Positions 36,781-48,100 of a DNA stretch of 64,000 nt are shown one piece after another; the first letter of the stretch is position 1, and each line of letters opens with the position of its first letter. This DNA comes from Phoronis australis (lineage: Eukaryota > Phoronida > Phoronidae), in the NCBI GenBank assembly GCA_002633005.1, contig NMRA01000041.1, positions 1,171,609-1,235,608 of the forward strand. The letters are read 5' to 3'. The notes below the pieces were generated by a model, which made no database searches, had not been told where the DNA came from, and worked only from the letters and a program-made list of their open reading frames with translations. A program made the position numbers and the translations under genes.

Positions 36781-36860
36781 CGAGTTCAATAACGCCAGTT
36801 CCTCGCTACAAAAGCAAGATCTCGCGAGATTCCACAAGATGTCACGTGATTTTGGCCAGG
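36781..36860 (+). repeat. Family B fragment, related to the MITE at 8.6 kb
   Basis: CGAGTTCAATAACGCCAGTT followed by CCTCGCTACAAAAGCAAGAT, CTCGCGAGATT and CACGTGATTTTGGCCAGG parallels 8581-8678 (CAGTAACGC, CCTCGCTAAAAAGCAAGACT, TCGCGAGATT, CACGTGACTTTGACTAGG). Only the left half is present, with no matching right terminus. Confidence 0.72.
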
Positions 36861-36982
36861 TATTTCTTGTCGCGATTCAGCTATTTAACTCTGCCCTGTT
36901 ATTGGGGAGGAATTTGTGACAGTCAGGGCGATATTCAAATCATCGGATTGCAACAATGACTGTCATTCAAAACTGAGGATTT

Positions 36983-38329
36983 ACACGGGTGAGAAAAAAC
37001 AAGACCGACGGACCTAAAACATGACCGCCGGTCCTCCAAATCGGACCAACTGACCACAAAACAGGATCTACGGAGATCAAATAGAACTGCAGGACCCGAT
37101 AATGGGACCGACACACCTAAAAATAAAACCACACCACCACAAAACAGGATTGCCGGGGATTGAAAGTTGACAGCCCACCACTCAACTGTGATAACATATA
37201 AACAATTGAAAGGTCAATATTTAAAATTAATAAATGTAACCAAAACCCAATCACGTTGCACGTTTTTAAGCTAAACAATTATAATTTTATCCACTACATT
37301 AGTTTTTGAACAAAATAAAACTCTTTTTTTTTCTACTTTGACCTCTTAGTCAAGGGCAAAAAAAATTCGTTCGAGGATAACTGATTCTCGGGTAAAGTAT
37401 AGTCATAACTATAGCTAGGTGCAAAGCGGCTAAATATACAACTTTGTGACGATGTGGGTAAAAAACTGACCAAATAAAAACTGACACAAAATTAGAGTCA
37501 TTAAAAACGACACTCTTCCTTGTGTAAAACTACGGGTGTTGGCATTCTCCCGTTGTGGTGCGTTCTTTTGCGTCGGCTTTCTGTGCCATGAAAGATTGCG
37601 TCACCTATTGGCCAGTTTCGCCCAATTCTTCAGTCAACACTTATTCTCTTCCACGAGGTTGCGTACATGTCACAACAAGTTATCGGAACTGGTTTCACTT
37701 CGTTGCACGTTTTTAGTATTTTAATACCAGCAAACCGACTCTGAGGACAAATTTTGCTGTAATCATCTTCCGAGAGATTTTGCTAAATTTTAGAAAATAG
37801 AGCATGCGCGTGTCAGGATCGCGATAGGCGTTTCTTTGTCACAAATGGCAGAGAATTATGCACGTTGATTAGATAGTTTTTTTCATTTTAACGGTCGCAA
37901 AGGGTTAGGTGAGTGTCGATTGTCTCCCAAATTTTGCATGCAACCCTGCTGGTCGTTAGCTCTAGATGTTGATATTAGTTTCATGACGGCGTGGCGAGTA
38001 GAACTACCCGGGCTGTGGGAAATTTTGACGTCTAACAGAGTTCAACACACAGTAGTACCTAGCTCTATTGTGACGATAGTCTTCATACAGCCTAGCTGGC
38101 TGGCTACGTCATAACCAGTATCACACACAGGCATAACATTTTGTCCAACGGTCATGTTCAGTCTCCAGCGGCCCTGTTTTGTGGTGGGACAGTCATGTTT
38201 TTAGGTGCATCGTGCCCATTTTCTGATCCGGCTATCCCATTTGATCCCCCTGTTTTGTTGTGACTCGGTCCGATTTGGAGGACCGGCGTTCATGTTTTGG
38301 GTCTGGGGTCATGTTGGTTTTCACCCGTG
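36983..38329. mobile_element. Foldback-like element with about 185-bp inverted arms
   Basis: The left arm (36983-37168) and right arm (38144-38329) are inverted copies. Both start ACACGGGTGA/CCACGGGTGA. Their best stretch is CATGA(C/A)CGCCGGTCCTCC then AAATCGGACC, with one mismatch in 28, and both then carry CCACAAAACAGG-type units. The arms are made of loose subrepeats. The 975-bp core between them encodes nothing recognisable; frames at 37536-37724 and 37920-38114 are random. The whole is about 1.35 kb. No clear target duplication was seen. Confidence 0.85.
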
Positions 38330-40392
38330 GGTTAATGATAGAGAATTTAGTCTTTGTTTAACAACACCATTTGCCTGGTTTAAAGCGGCATTTAATTCAT
38401 GCTTTTCGTCAAAAGATAACGTAGGCATTTACCATTATCAAATTAATCTTAAATTGCCCCTTAGTCGATGCAAACTTTAGAATAGAGGTCACGATTCGGG
38501 ACAATAACGACGTAACCGTAACACCGACCTGTCAAGAGTCGAATTCAAAAGCGTTTCGTGATATGTAGTCATCTTCATACTCACAGAATTTTAGAGTTGG
38601 ATATCCAAGATCAATATGTGTATGTAATTTAGGCATTTTTGTAAACCCGAGTGCCCGACGAAAAACTGGTCTAACCAAACTGCGATGACTATATAATAAA
38701 GTACTCACTTCTGGCGGTTGTTCTTAAAAACAAGTGAAATTCAAAGCAAAGGTACAACAATGTCAACCACTGTACTATGTCGACATTGTTAAATGCAAAT
38801 CGCACTTTACGAGCCTTCACTAGACAGCTTTTTAATTTTGTCATTAACGTCATGGACAGGGAGACAATAAAGTATTCACTGTACCAAAATAGTTAATTAA
38901 CTATTGACATCAATTAGTTTCCAGCTGGTTTTGAAATCTTCTAATGGCTGTTTTATGGCTGATGATGTTTTATCAATTCTGATTATTAACAGGCGCTAGT
39001 TACCGTTGGTTGCCCAGCAGACTCTCGTCAGAGGAATCTTATTTCCGCGATCTGTCTTCATCTCGCGATGCAATAAGGGCATTTACAAATAGATATTTAA
39101 TCAAGGGTCGATTTAAAGATAGCTCTCGCAGGCTATTCTTAGAATGACGGTCAGCAGTTTACTATGGTGTTCCACGATCGTCATGATCGAGGGTTTACTC
39201 GCTCCAATCGCCTTTCAGAGTTCAGGAGATCGGTATCGTGTCAGCAAACCGAACCCAATTGTAACAAGGCCAGGCGGACACAATTACATGAACGTGCCTC
39301 TAAATTCCAACTGCATGCACGATGCAATAAACTTCAATACCAGACATAAAGACACCAGACAGGTAAAAATTACAAAACCAGCACGTCAAAATTCCATACA
39401 CCGAAAAATGCTCCAAACACGATTAGGGTCAAGTTATACGGGTTATACTCAGTTCTTGCGGCGGATATCAGAAGGCTGACAGGGCTACTAAAATTCAATA
39501 AAACTGGTGACAACGTAAGTTTTTCATATTTTATTACCACGCCAAGTGCAATCGAATAATAGAAGAACCCCTAGAGCTCCGACCACAGAAACTGAAGCGT
39601 TTCTTGGCCAAAATGTGTTGAGGAGGGTGAACGACCAACGAAATGTTTTTAAAGTTCATAATCCAGACATTTTGATACCGTGTAACGAACGTGTGTAGTG
39701 AAATAGAGCTGGAACACGGGGGATGATTGCAAATCAAGCAAAAACACTAGATGTGGCCTCGAAATTTTATGAAAAACTATGCTGATAGACGTCTAATGAA
39801 AAATGAAAATGCAAAACATCATTGTTTCAAAAATTTCCTGGTCAATTTCTGTGGATCTTGAAGAACTGTATTCAAACAATCCGAAGAACGAAAAATGTCT
39901 TGGTACAAATTGTTTCACAAATGATTTTTCCATATTTTTCTGAAAAGATTTAGAGTATTCTGTTTTGGGACATATACACTAAAGCTATGAAAAATTAAAA
40001 ATATCAAAAATGCAAAAAGTGGTGTTATCTCTTTAAATCATCAAATGTTCAAGTCGGAGGTCAATAACATTGCTCAACACCGTCTATAAGTTGACATCTG
40101 GATGCATTGTAAGACGAATGAAAATAGTTCTTGAACGGTATTGCTTAAAGGAATGAGTATTGGTGCCAATACAAGACTGACCAATGCTATCACAACATTC
40201 TGTGAAAAATGGTTTACAGGGACCTTAGTAACAGATAGACTTTGCATTGGAATTTCATCAGCAGTGTTAAATAACTCTTTAATTCCAGAGACTCGGTTTA
40301 GGTTTGAATTAAGACCGTTGATTGTCCTGTGTTTTGTCCAAAATGACTTCTTATCAATTAGATTTAAAATATTCAGGGCCTAGAGACTTGAT
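38330..40392. other. No gene recognised
   Basis: A 111-codon plus-strand frame at 39144-39479 begins with a moderately hydrophobic segment and contains scattered basic residues. It has no recognisable precursor or domain pattern, and another frame overlaps it. The remainder is AT-rich and featureless. Confidence 0.5.
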
Positions 40393-40494
40393 GTCTCTCT
40401 CTCCCTCTCCCTTTCCCTCTCCTTCTCCCTCTCCCTCCCTCCCTCCCTCCCTCGCTCCCTCCCTCCTTCCCTCCCTCGCTGCCCCCTCTCTCTC
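40393..40494. repeat. Pyrimidine-rich CTCC/CCCT microsatellite
   Basis: TCTCTCTC, then CCCTCT and CCCTCCCT units with rare CGCT interruptions. The serine/proline-rich plus-strand frame crossing it is a repeat artefact. Confidence 0.95.
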
Positions 40495-41214
40495 GCATAC
40501 ACTCAACGGTCACTTAATTTTCAATAACGTGAGCAAATTTAACTATCTACTTCTAAATCTATCAAATTGTCTATTTTTCGAAAAAAAATCTTTGTGAGAT
40601 ATTACTTCCTCAATAGGCTGACCGCTCTCAGCGTCATTTGGAGCTACACTGTACTATAGAAGTTCTGAACAAATACGTAAAGATGTCGGATTTGAGAGTG
40701 AACTATTCCAAACATGTTATACGCATGGGCAGTAAAAATGAGATGGAAATTAGAAGTGGGAATAATGAATTTTAAAATGTTGGTTATAAATTTCAGCGTT
40801 GGCTGAATCAAAATCTTCGAAATCAACTGAAGTGAAATGATTAATGAACGCAATGAATTTGTTACAGAAGAAAAATTTCTTTTGTTGGAAAACTTACTGC
40901 AGTAAAGACGATAATTGTGGCAACAAGCATTCAAGTACTGACAGCTCCGTTTATGTTTTTATGAATAGAACACAAACATATTAAATGTTTGTTTGGATAA
41001 AAAAGTTGAGGGAGCGACAATACAATTAAAACTGACTATGAAGTGCTAGCGAAATGATAGCTATGAAATATTTTAATAGGTACTTACTCCAAAGAAACCA
41101 TCTCTAACGAGTGCTGAACAAGATTATATTACCTGGAAAAGATTATCATTACACAAGGTGATGATATTTAAAAAGGCGTATGAATAAAAAACGCTGTTTA
41201 GTATTGATAATACT
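40495..41214. other. No gene; AT-rich
   Basis: The minus-strand frame at 40644-40934 is of the kind AT-rich DNA yields by chance (Ile, Asn, Phe, Ser). Nothing else was seen. Confidence 0.55.
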
Positions 41215-41760
41215 TTAAAGAGGCCTGGAACGTGATGAAAAGACTAAATTGCAATATTGAAAGTGGTTCTCTCTCTCAGTGAAACAGAATTCAACCCGCT
41301 TACCAGGTATTTTAAGAGTTTTTTTGTAAAGATTTTTCAATTTCTGTTGATATCAAAACATTTTCTTTTAGTTTCAAATTTAAAAAAACGATCTGTCAAC
41401 TGCTCGACACTTCGTCGATTTTCTGCCGCAAGGCAAAGCTCGTCTCCATATTTTTTATGGCAAGACATGAACGTAGCATATTTCCCTTTTATGAATAATG
41501 TGATCTCTGACCTCAGGCGACTTCAATCAACTGACTGTGAGCGCATTTATCATAAGTGTGAGGGAGATTACAAACGTTGTGGTAACCACAGAGTTTTTCC
41601 TTCGTGCCTATTTCAAAAATCGCGAATTTTGTGATTTTTCTGGAAATTTCCACACAGGGGAAAGAGAATTAGTCCGTACTAGAAGTTACGAGATGGTACT
41701 TTCGTCAGGAATTGTTTAAAAGATATTTTTGTCGGGCTTCCGCGTTCCATGCCTCTTTAA
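41215..41760 (+). mobile_element. TTAA-flanked MITE family D, intact copy
   Basis: TTAA (41215-41218) is followed by AGAGGCCTGGAACG. The right end is CGTTCCATGCCTCT followed by TTAA (41757-41760). The termini are inverse with one mismatch in 14 and the 4-bp duplication is exact. TTAA duplications are the signature of piggyBac-type transposition, although the AGAGGC terminus is not the usual piggyBac CCC start. The body is 538 bp. A second copy, missing its right terminus, lies at 16704-17207. The 125-codon and 60-codon frames inside are not supported as genes. Confidence 0.93.
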
Positions 41761-41761
41761 A

Positions 41762-42127
41762 GATACTATTTCTTTCACGTTCACCAATGCAGAACACAGA
41801 GTGAGTTTGGTCACTCAGAACATGTCAATAAGATAGTTTTAAAATTTCGTAACTTTCAGCCTTGTTTTTGTTTGCCTTATTTTACTATTACTTATTTTAT
41901 TTTTTTAAAGTTTTCGCGGAAACCTCATTACTATTTCGCCAGTTGAGTGAGTGCTCACACTGAGTGAGTCAGCTGTCACTCACTACCGCGGCCATTTTAG
42001 GTGGAAGTGCACCACTAAATGTAAATTAAACTCGGACTGTCATCTAAAATTCAGTTAAGTTTCAAAGCATTTGGAGTTGTGGTGAATAAGCATTACCTGG
42101 ATTTAAGTTTAGAGTGAACTATCATTG
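41762..42127 (+). repeat. Dispersed repeat family A, copy 2
   Basis: Partner of 2763-3113. It starts with GATAC right after the TTAA that closes the MITE at 41215-41760. It shares CGTAACTTTCAGCC, GTGTCACTCACTA-like sequence with CAGCTG, GCGGCCATTTTAGGTGG and GTGCACCAC. Class unknown. Confidence 0.75.
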
Positions 42128-42599
42128 GTTAAAATATCCATTTTAAGACGTTTTTTATTGAAAATGAAACAAAAAAGTACCTTTCAAAAATATAATTACA
42201 CACTAACTGTTCCCTGATGGACTCCATGAGCACGAGAACAACACCATTACACAAAGATCTACCACATAAAAAGACATAAGAAACAACAGTGCAGTTCATT
42301 ATTGATAATATTTTAAATTGCATGTGTGTAAAAGATTTTATGAAATTATTTGCGAGGACAAACGTTTCTTCTACTTTGAAAAGATTCTCAAAAATGTTGC
42401 AGCTTTACAAGCGATGGCTGGAGAAAGTTTTTCTTCCTTCCTTTCATAGACAGTTTTTATTTAAAAGCAAGTGCAATCACAATTGGTGGACTCGTGATAT
42501 GGGTACCTTCTGTTAGTTACAAAGTGAGACAGTAAGTTTGTCCCACTTTTTATTTAGAGGTGTATTCGTAAACACGGAAACAAATCTGTGATTGCTTAC
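42128..42599. other. No gene recognised
   Basis: Only a short random frame at 42289-42516. Confidence 0.5.
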
Positions 42600-42845
42600 G
42601 TTTGGGTCACCAATAACGCGAATTTGTCGGGTTTTGATATTTGGACGTATGAAGATATATTCGGTGACAAGTAAAATGAAGAACAAAACGGAAAATGTGC
42701 TGAAAATGAGTAGGTAGGACGCACTGAAGGCCTTTAATAAAACGTTGTACTCTGCAAGTACATGTAAACTCAATGCCGCACAAGCATAGAGTAGCAAAAT
42801 GGCCACCGACGTGATACGGCGAGAACGGACTCGTGGGTACCCAAA
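42600..42845 (-). CDS. Weak candidate: internal exon of a two-TM-segment membrane protein
   Basis: On the minus strand a TATAG acceptor-like site precedes an uninterrupted 82-codon frame that ends exactly at AAC|GTAAGC, a good donor-like sequence, with phase 0 at both ends. The translation starts FGYPRVRSRRITSVAILLLY, then has a first hydrophobic segment (about residues 14-31) and a second (about 42-61: SYLLIFSTFSVLFFILLVTE). It ends in a polar stretch, RPNIKTRQIRVIGDPN. Basic residues before the first segment fit a cytosolic side. I recognise no family, the polypyrimidine tract before the acceptor is weak, and T-rich strands give hydrophobic frames by chance. A second open phase overlaps at 42770-43006. 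Confidence 0.22.
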
Positions 42846-45800
42846 CTATAGCCATCAGGCAAAGTTTTAATTTTAGCCCTCATACCGCCAAACATAATGA
42901 TTATTCTAACAATGAATGGAACAAGCGACAAAGAAAAAACAGAGGGTGTGAATGAAAACGTTGCAGCTTCCAGGATTTTCAGGTCGCTGAGGCAAAAGTG
43001 TAACATTTCTTTCCCAGTGAACGTACAAGAGGAAAAGTGTCTCTAGTGAGAGCTCATTGAGCTGGTAGTGCGACCAATTCCTAAAGAATCATCTCCAGTT
43101 TACTATCGCTTTCAATTCCAAATCTTTAATCGAAACTGATCTCCGTGTGAGACAAACTGCAAACAAGGATCGCGTGCTTCTTTGTTACACCTTGGATGCG
43201 TGAGCAAACGATCTTTCCTGTTTTTGAGATTCGACAACAGCTGACTGAAAACTAAAATAACACACCGTTACTCACTTGGGTAATGCATAGCTATCACAGA
43301 ACGTACTCCAGAAATGCTAACAATGCCTGGGTCAAACTTATGACTTTATTAGTTCTACTGAGTGTACATACCACTGCTGAAGTTTGAAGTGTTATGCGCT
43401 GTTTAAGTATTACTATTACTTAGGGACAGCACGTTTCGCACCGTGGCGAGAGTAGATTAATGCATTGGACCGTAGAATAATGCAGCTTAACAGTTTTTGT
43501 TTTCTATGATTATATTGTGGTCGTAATGGAGTTCATGGGTAATCGCTTCACCACATGTATCGTACTTGAGAGTAAGTTATTTTTGACGCTTCTGAATGTA
43601 GCGCTCAATATAACTTTAAATAAAGCTTGTAGACACGTGTTCGTATACCATACGCATAGTTGATTGACTTTAAGTTCGGCGAGTTCGCGCTGAGGCAAAT
43701 CTAAAAAATACACTTCTCGCCGATGACGTTCCTTTAACTTGTACAGATGACAAAGAAGAAAAAATTTCATTATAGTTAAGTCGAACAAGGGATTGGTCTG
43801 AACGCAGCTTCATTTGGCTCATTGAGTTATACATGTAAGTACTCGTACTATCAAACCTACTGTCTCCTACTTGCCTTTTGCCGGCTGTGATTGCGTGCAC
43901 GCTAGCCGGCGCGCCCAGTAGTGTCGGTTGTTTGTCAATGATAAATCGATGAAAAACATGTTTATTTTCTGGCCTGAGGTAAAATAAGATAAACAAATTC
44001 CAATGATTACCTGATTAACCCCCACACCCTATATTTATATTCTCTTTAGGTTCTTTCTGAAACGTCTATTTAACGAAGTAACTTTGCGTTCACATAGAGT
44101 CCCCCCAGGAGATCTTCTGGAAACAAATGCTGGAGCTCTTTTGGAATCTTGTGTGGACCACCAGTAACATCCTCATTCTACCAGGGACTTTTAAGGTATA
44201 TGTAGGTTTCACTATGTTGAAAGCTTGACTACAAGAAAAAGACGACAGTTCTGTTGACAAGAGGAGTACTTGAAATATTATAAGTGTCGTTTTAAAGATC
44301 AAAATTTGAGAAAATATTGCCATCTTGTCCCCTTTTTCACATGCCAGTAAATCATGCCTTTGCGAACATTGCCCTGACGAATACCCCATGGACATGTAAT
44401 CTTGGTGGGGACTCTTTCGCAACTCCCCGGTAGTCGGTAATAAACGTTGCTGGCGTCAAAATAAATCAATAGCGTCGGAAACAAATAATCACAATGGGAA
44501 TACAGCTTTAAAAACAAGTACCTAATGAAATTGTTCCCTATAACGTGCGGTTTGTTTACATCATTGTATTCGAGACGTCACTGCCACTTCGTTTGTGACT
44601 TCCAGCAAACAAGCTAACAAGCAAACACTGGATGTCACGATTTGACTTCTAGCTCAACTTCAGCCCTACATTTTCGATATCAGAACGTCGCCTTGGTGTC
44701 ATTGCGTTGTCCATTAAAACAGCACTGAACACCGATATTTTTCTCCACGAAATGAGGCCAATTCAAGTAATTTGATGGTAAATTTTTCGGAATTACTCCC
44801 CAGCACATGTTCGACCTGGTGAGTGATATCTGAAGATCGGAGACTCTTTTAGAAAAACGTAAATTCTGCGTCTCGTTTATTTGTACCGGTAAATGCAACC
44901 CCAGGCTAAATTAGCATATTTGCACGTGCATGCCGAGTGTCCCATTGGCAGGGGACGGTGAACAGAAACAATGCACACAGGATGGGACCAAACAATGAGA
45001 TTTCTGGAGTCGCTGATGGTTCAATGTCATTGCTGGTAACAGAAATAAAATACCATCATGGAAAGGAACAGTATGAAACCGAGTAAATGACCTAATTTTT
45101 CCTTTTAAACTAGCTAATAAGAAATAACCAAAAAAGCATTAAATTTGAAGCCACGAAATTCAAAACATTAGACCTTTGTTGAATCGCATGAGTAATGAAA
45201 AATGAACGAGAAGAAAGGAATGTAACACATTCACCTTTTTGGATCTTGCAAAGAAATTTGCTACTACCACAAAACCTTAGAAAATCCCTTTTATTGTTTG
45301 CCGTCATATGTAACCTCGTTAGTTTTACGAATTAAAAACTGTGGACATGCATTTAATTGTTACATTTGGTTCAGTGATAACAATCCGTCAGTTAAGCGAG
45401 ACATGCCTCGTACCTCTCATTATTTCGCCGGCGGCAAATGCAACGTCATCTTTTTACGTCACACGTATGAGTGAGGAAATGAACAGATGTTATTAGATTG
45501 GATTCTGTTATGACGTAAACTGGACATTTTGCAAGTTTAGTAACTTAGTTATCTACCACGATGAAAGCAGATTGAGTGACAACACGCACTATTGCCGGAG
45601 ATGATGATGATACAGGTTATTGTTAACAACTAAAATGGAAATAATTACTTAGGCGTCATACATGGACCGGATGTTTTGTTAGGGGTCTTTGAATTTGCGA
45701 GATTTTTTGTGCCTCACATCACGAAAAATATTGCGCCAGTTATGGCCAGTACAAAACATAAGTTAAAAATGTTGCAAACGTGACCCACTGGTCATACCCA

Positions 45801-46328
45801 TTCGGAACACCTCTGATATTTTAGTAGTCTCAAAATTTTGGTCACACAGGTCCGCCTGTGAGAAACAAAAAGTCCGAGAAAATGAGACAAAAAGTCTGCT
45901 AAACAAGCACAAACCCGCAATTCACAGTGGTGAGTCCGTTTTTTTTAGACCGCCGGCTGTTTTGTTACCAAAGGTCCACAACGTTAAGAACTCGAGCCTC
46001 CCATATTGAAGGCTGGGTGCGCGCATGCCATACTAAGTTACGATTTGACTTGTCATTTGTATCTCTCATTTTATGCAAATGTTTCTGAGACGATTATCTA
46101 GTCGATTACTGGTCAGCGATGAATTGCACGCTGTTAGTTTTAAGATCACCTATGAGAGCCGAAAATATGAACACCAATGCGATGTGCATCAAAGTAAAGA
46201 GATGCTTCAAAGACTTTATGAGCAGTAGACATGGTGGTGATCCCAACTGGCATTTATTATCTGGATTATGAAGGACTTGAGATACGCCAGTTAAGCGGGG
46301 TTGGAAAATCATGCATTTTGAGAGCAGC
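42846..46328. other. No gene recognised
   Basis: Overlapping frames near 42770-43006, 43510-43996, 44090-44517 and 46106-46372 show no known domain. No shared repeat noticed. Confidence 0.5.
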
Positions 46329-46573
46329 TCTATTTCACACAGCGCTTCGCTTATAGTTTTTTGAATTCGCAACAGGTGGCGAAAATGTATGCTCGCTTAC
46401 GTCAAAACCCGACATAATTTCTGTGTATGTTAAGACCGAAGACTAGAAACGTACTTCGTGTTCATGAAACGTTCTTTTCTGAATTTTCGTCTTCACTTTG
46501 CTCGATTTTCGTCCTAATTCAAACAAATATTTGGTCGTAAGTCGTTAGTCTAAGTCATTTTTCATGAAACGAC
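46329..46573 (+). repeat. Dispersed repeat family F, copy 2
   Basis: Partner of 35053-35310, sharing CTCTATTTCACACA, TGAATTCGCAACAGGTGGCG (then AAA), GTTCATGAAACGTTC, TCTGAATTTTCGTCTTC and a TTCATGAAACGACCCC end. The last is a plausible transposon terminus, but no inverse partner was found at the left end. Confidence 0.82.
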
Positions 46574-47289
46574 CCCGTTGTGATTTAACATGCAACAATT
46601 GTCGCATTCGCATTAATAAAATTCCCTGCAACTCTGCTGATGCACGTGAAATGTGGTGTTCTCAGAACACTGTTCAATGTGCAAACTACAGTGTTGATCA
46701 ACATGCTCTGATCTGAGTGTTGCGAAAAATATTTTTGTAGCTATTTATCACTTTTTTGTATGTTGAACGCTTAACTTTAGTAGCAGGGTGATCACAAAAA
46801 CATAAAAAAAAACAACAACGGTGTAATCTTTTCTACAGAAGACAAATCGCTAAAATCCGAGGTTCTCAAAACTCAAAAGAGAACGTTTACCTGCGCTTGA
46901 CGTATGATAATTACTAAGTGAGAACTACAATCAAAACCGTTAAAAGATAAAACTGTCAACGCCTGCACCACGGAATTAGTCTCTTTTCAAAACGATTTCA
47001 TTCATTAATTGAATTAGACGTGGCTCTTCAGATACCATATAATTTTCACATTTTGCCGGACTGGATTAGTCAGTAGTTACTGAAACATCTGACCCCTACA
47101 TTTTGCAGATTTTCGTTGGAAAAGACCAAACTACAAATAAGGAAATTCTTGAATATATTAAAGTTGTGTGTATAATTATATGTTGTTCAATAAGGCGCGA
47201 AAATATGTTGCGAACATTTTGTCCCGTCAGCACGACGTCTTTTTGTTGACATTACGTGACCTAATGAATATAAGTCCGAAAAGATTTCT
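46574..47289. other. No gene recognised
   Basis: Featureless AT-rich sequence. Its right end may be the body of the tRNA-like repeat described next. Confidence 0.5.
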
Positions 47290-47356
47290 GTCCCCGAACT
47301 CGAACCCAGGACCTTCTGCTAACCGCGCAGACGCTCTAGAAATTGAGACATAGGAC
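47290..47356 (-). repeat. tRNA-like head of a probable SINE
   Basis: Read on the minus strand, the sequence runs CTCAATTTCTAGAGCG, then an anticodon-arm-like stem TCTGC-GCGGTTA-GCAGA, then AGGTCCTGGGTTCGAGTTC, which is a near-consensus pol III B box and T arm. The A-box side is degraded and no matched acceptor stem closes it, so it is not an intact tRNA gene. A tRNA-derived SINE head or tRNA pseudogene is the best reading. The SINE body would lie toward lower coordinates. Confidence 0.5.
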
Positions 47357-47411
47357 TGAGGCATGGTGTCAAATCCCTTTAAAATGTAATATGCGATGGA
47401 TATTTGACGGT

Positions 47412-48100
47412 GTCGCCTGTAATACTGCACCCATGAAATAGTGTATTGAAGTACCCGGTTGCGCATGCGTTGTTTGGGGTGCAATATTTCCGGCGTCTTC
47501 GGCGTGAAATACTGTACCCCTAAATAGCATACCTCAGGTACTCTGACGTCGCCCGACGACAGGTTTCCACTTGTTTGCATCGCATGTTTGATGTTTATTC
47601 GAGAATGTGTCAATATTTAGTCAGTATGCCTATTGCCCAATATCATTTATAGTCGTGATTGAAACAGTAGCCTGATCACCTGACTCTAGCTCCACTGTGA
47701 GTTTAACAGTAATGACAAACATTATAGATTTAATTATAAATGAACAGTACACGTTTCCTAACTGTTCTCCATGATACATAACGTTTAGGAACTAAAACGT
47801 AACGAGAACTTGGAATCTTGCCGGGGAACTTGCCTTATTTCATGGGATTACTGCCATTAGGTATGATGCGTGAGATGATGTTCCCAGCAAAGACAAATGA
47901 TATTCAGTATACATCATGTAGCTTACAGGAAAGTTACTAAATCCAAATAAAATGCATCTCAAAAAGTACTGTAATGCGCTTGTCAATTCGTAAAGATTAA
48001 ATCGCTACCTACGCCATTTCCTGCCGTTTTACGATGTCAAATCTGCGCATGCACAATGTCGTTCGGTACACTATTTCACGGGTACAGTATTTCATGCGAC
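47412..48100. mobile_element. Element with GTCGC(A/C)TG(A/T)AATACTG inverted termini
   Basis: The left 34 bp (GTCGCCTGTAATACTGCACC, then CATGAAATAGTGTA) and the inverse of the right 34 bp (GTCGCATGAAATACTGTACC, then CGTGAAATAGTGTA) differ at four positions. GCGCATGC words follow on the inner side of both. A third, same-orientation unit, GTGAAATACTGTACCCCTAA, sits at about 47501, so the left terminus is partly duplicated. The element is about 690 bp with no recognisable coding sequence and no clear target duplication. Confidence 0.85.

Noticed and set aside
39144-39479. 111-codon frame as a neuropeptide precursor
   Set aside because: No repeated peptide, no regular dibasic/amidation pattern, and an overlapping open phase; not supported.
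40322-40597. Ser/Pro-rich frame resembling a low-complexity secreted protein
   Set aside because: Explained entirely by the CTCC/CCCT microsatellite at 40393-40494.
47290-47356. Intact tRNA gene
   Set aside because: Only the anticodon arm and T-arm/B-box side look tRNA-like. Position 33 is not T and no acceptor stem pairs, so it is called a SINE head or pseudogene.
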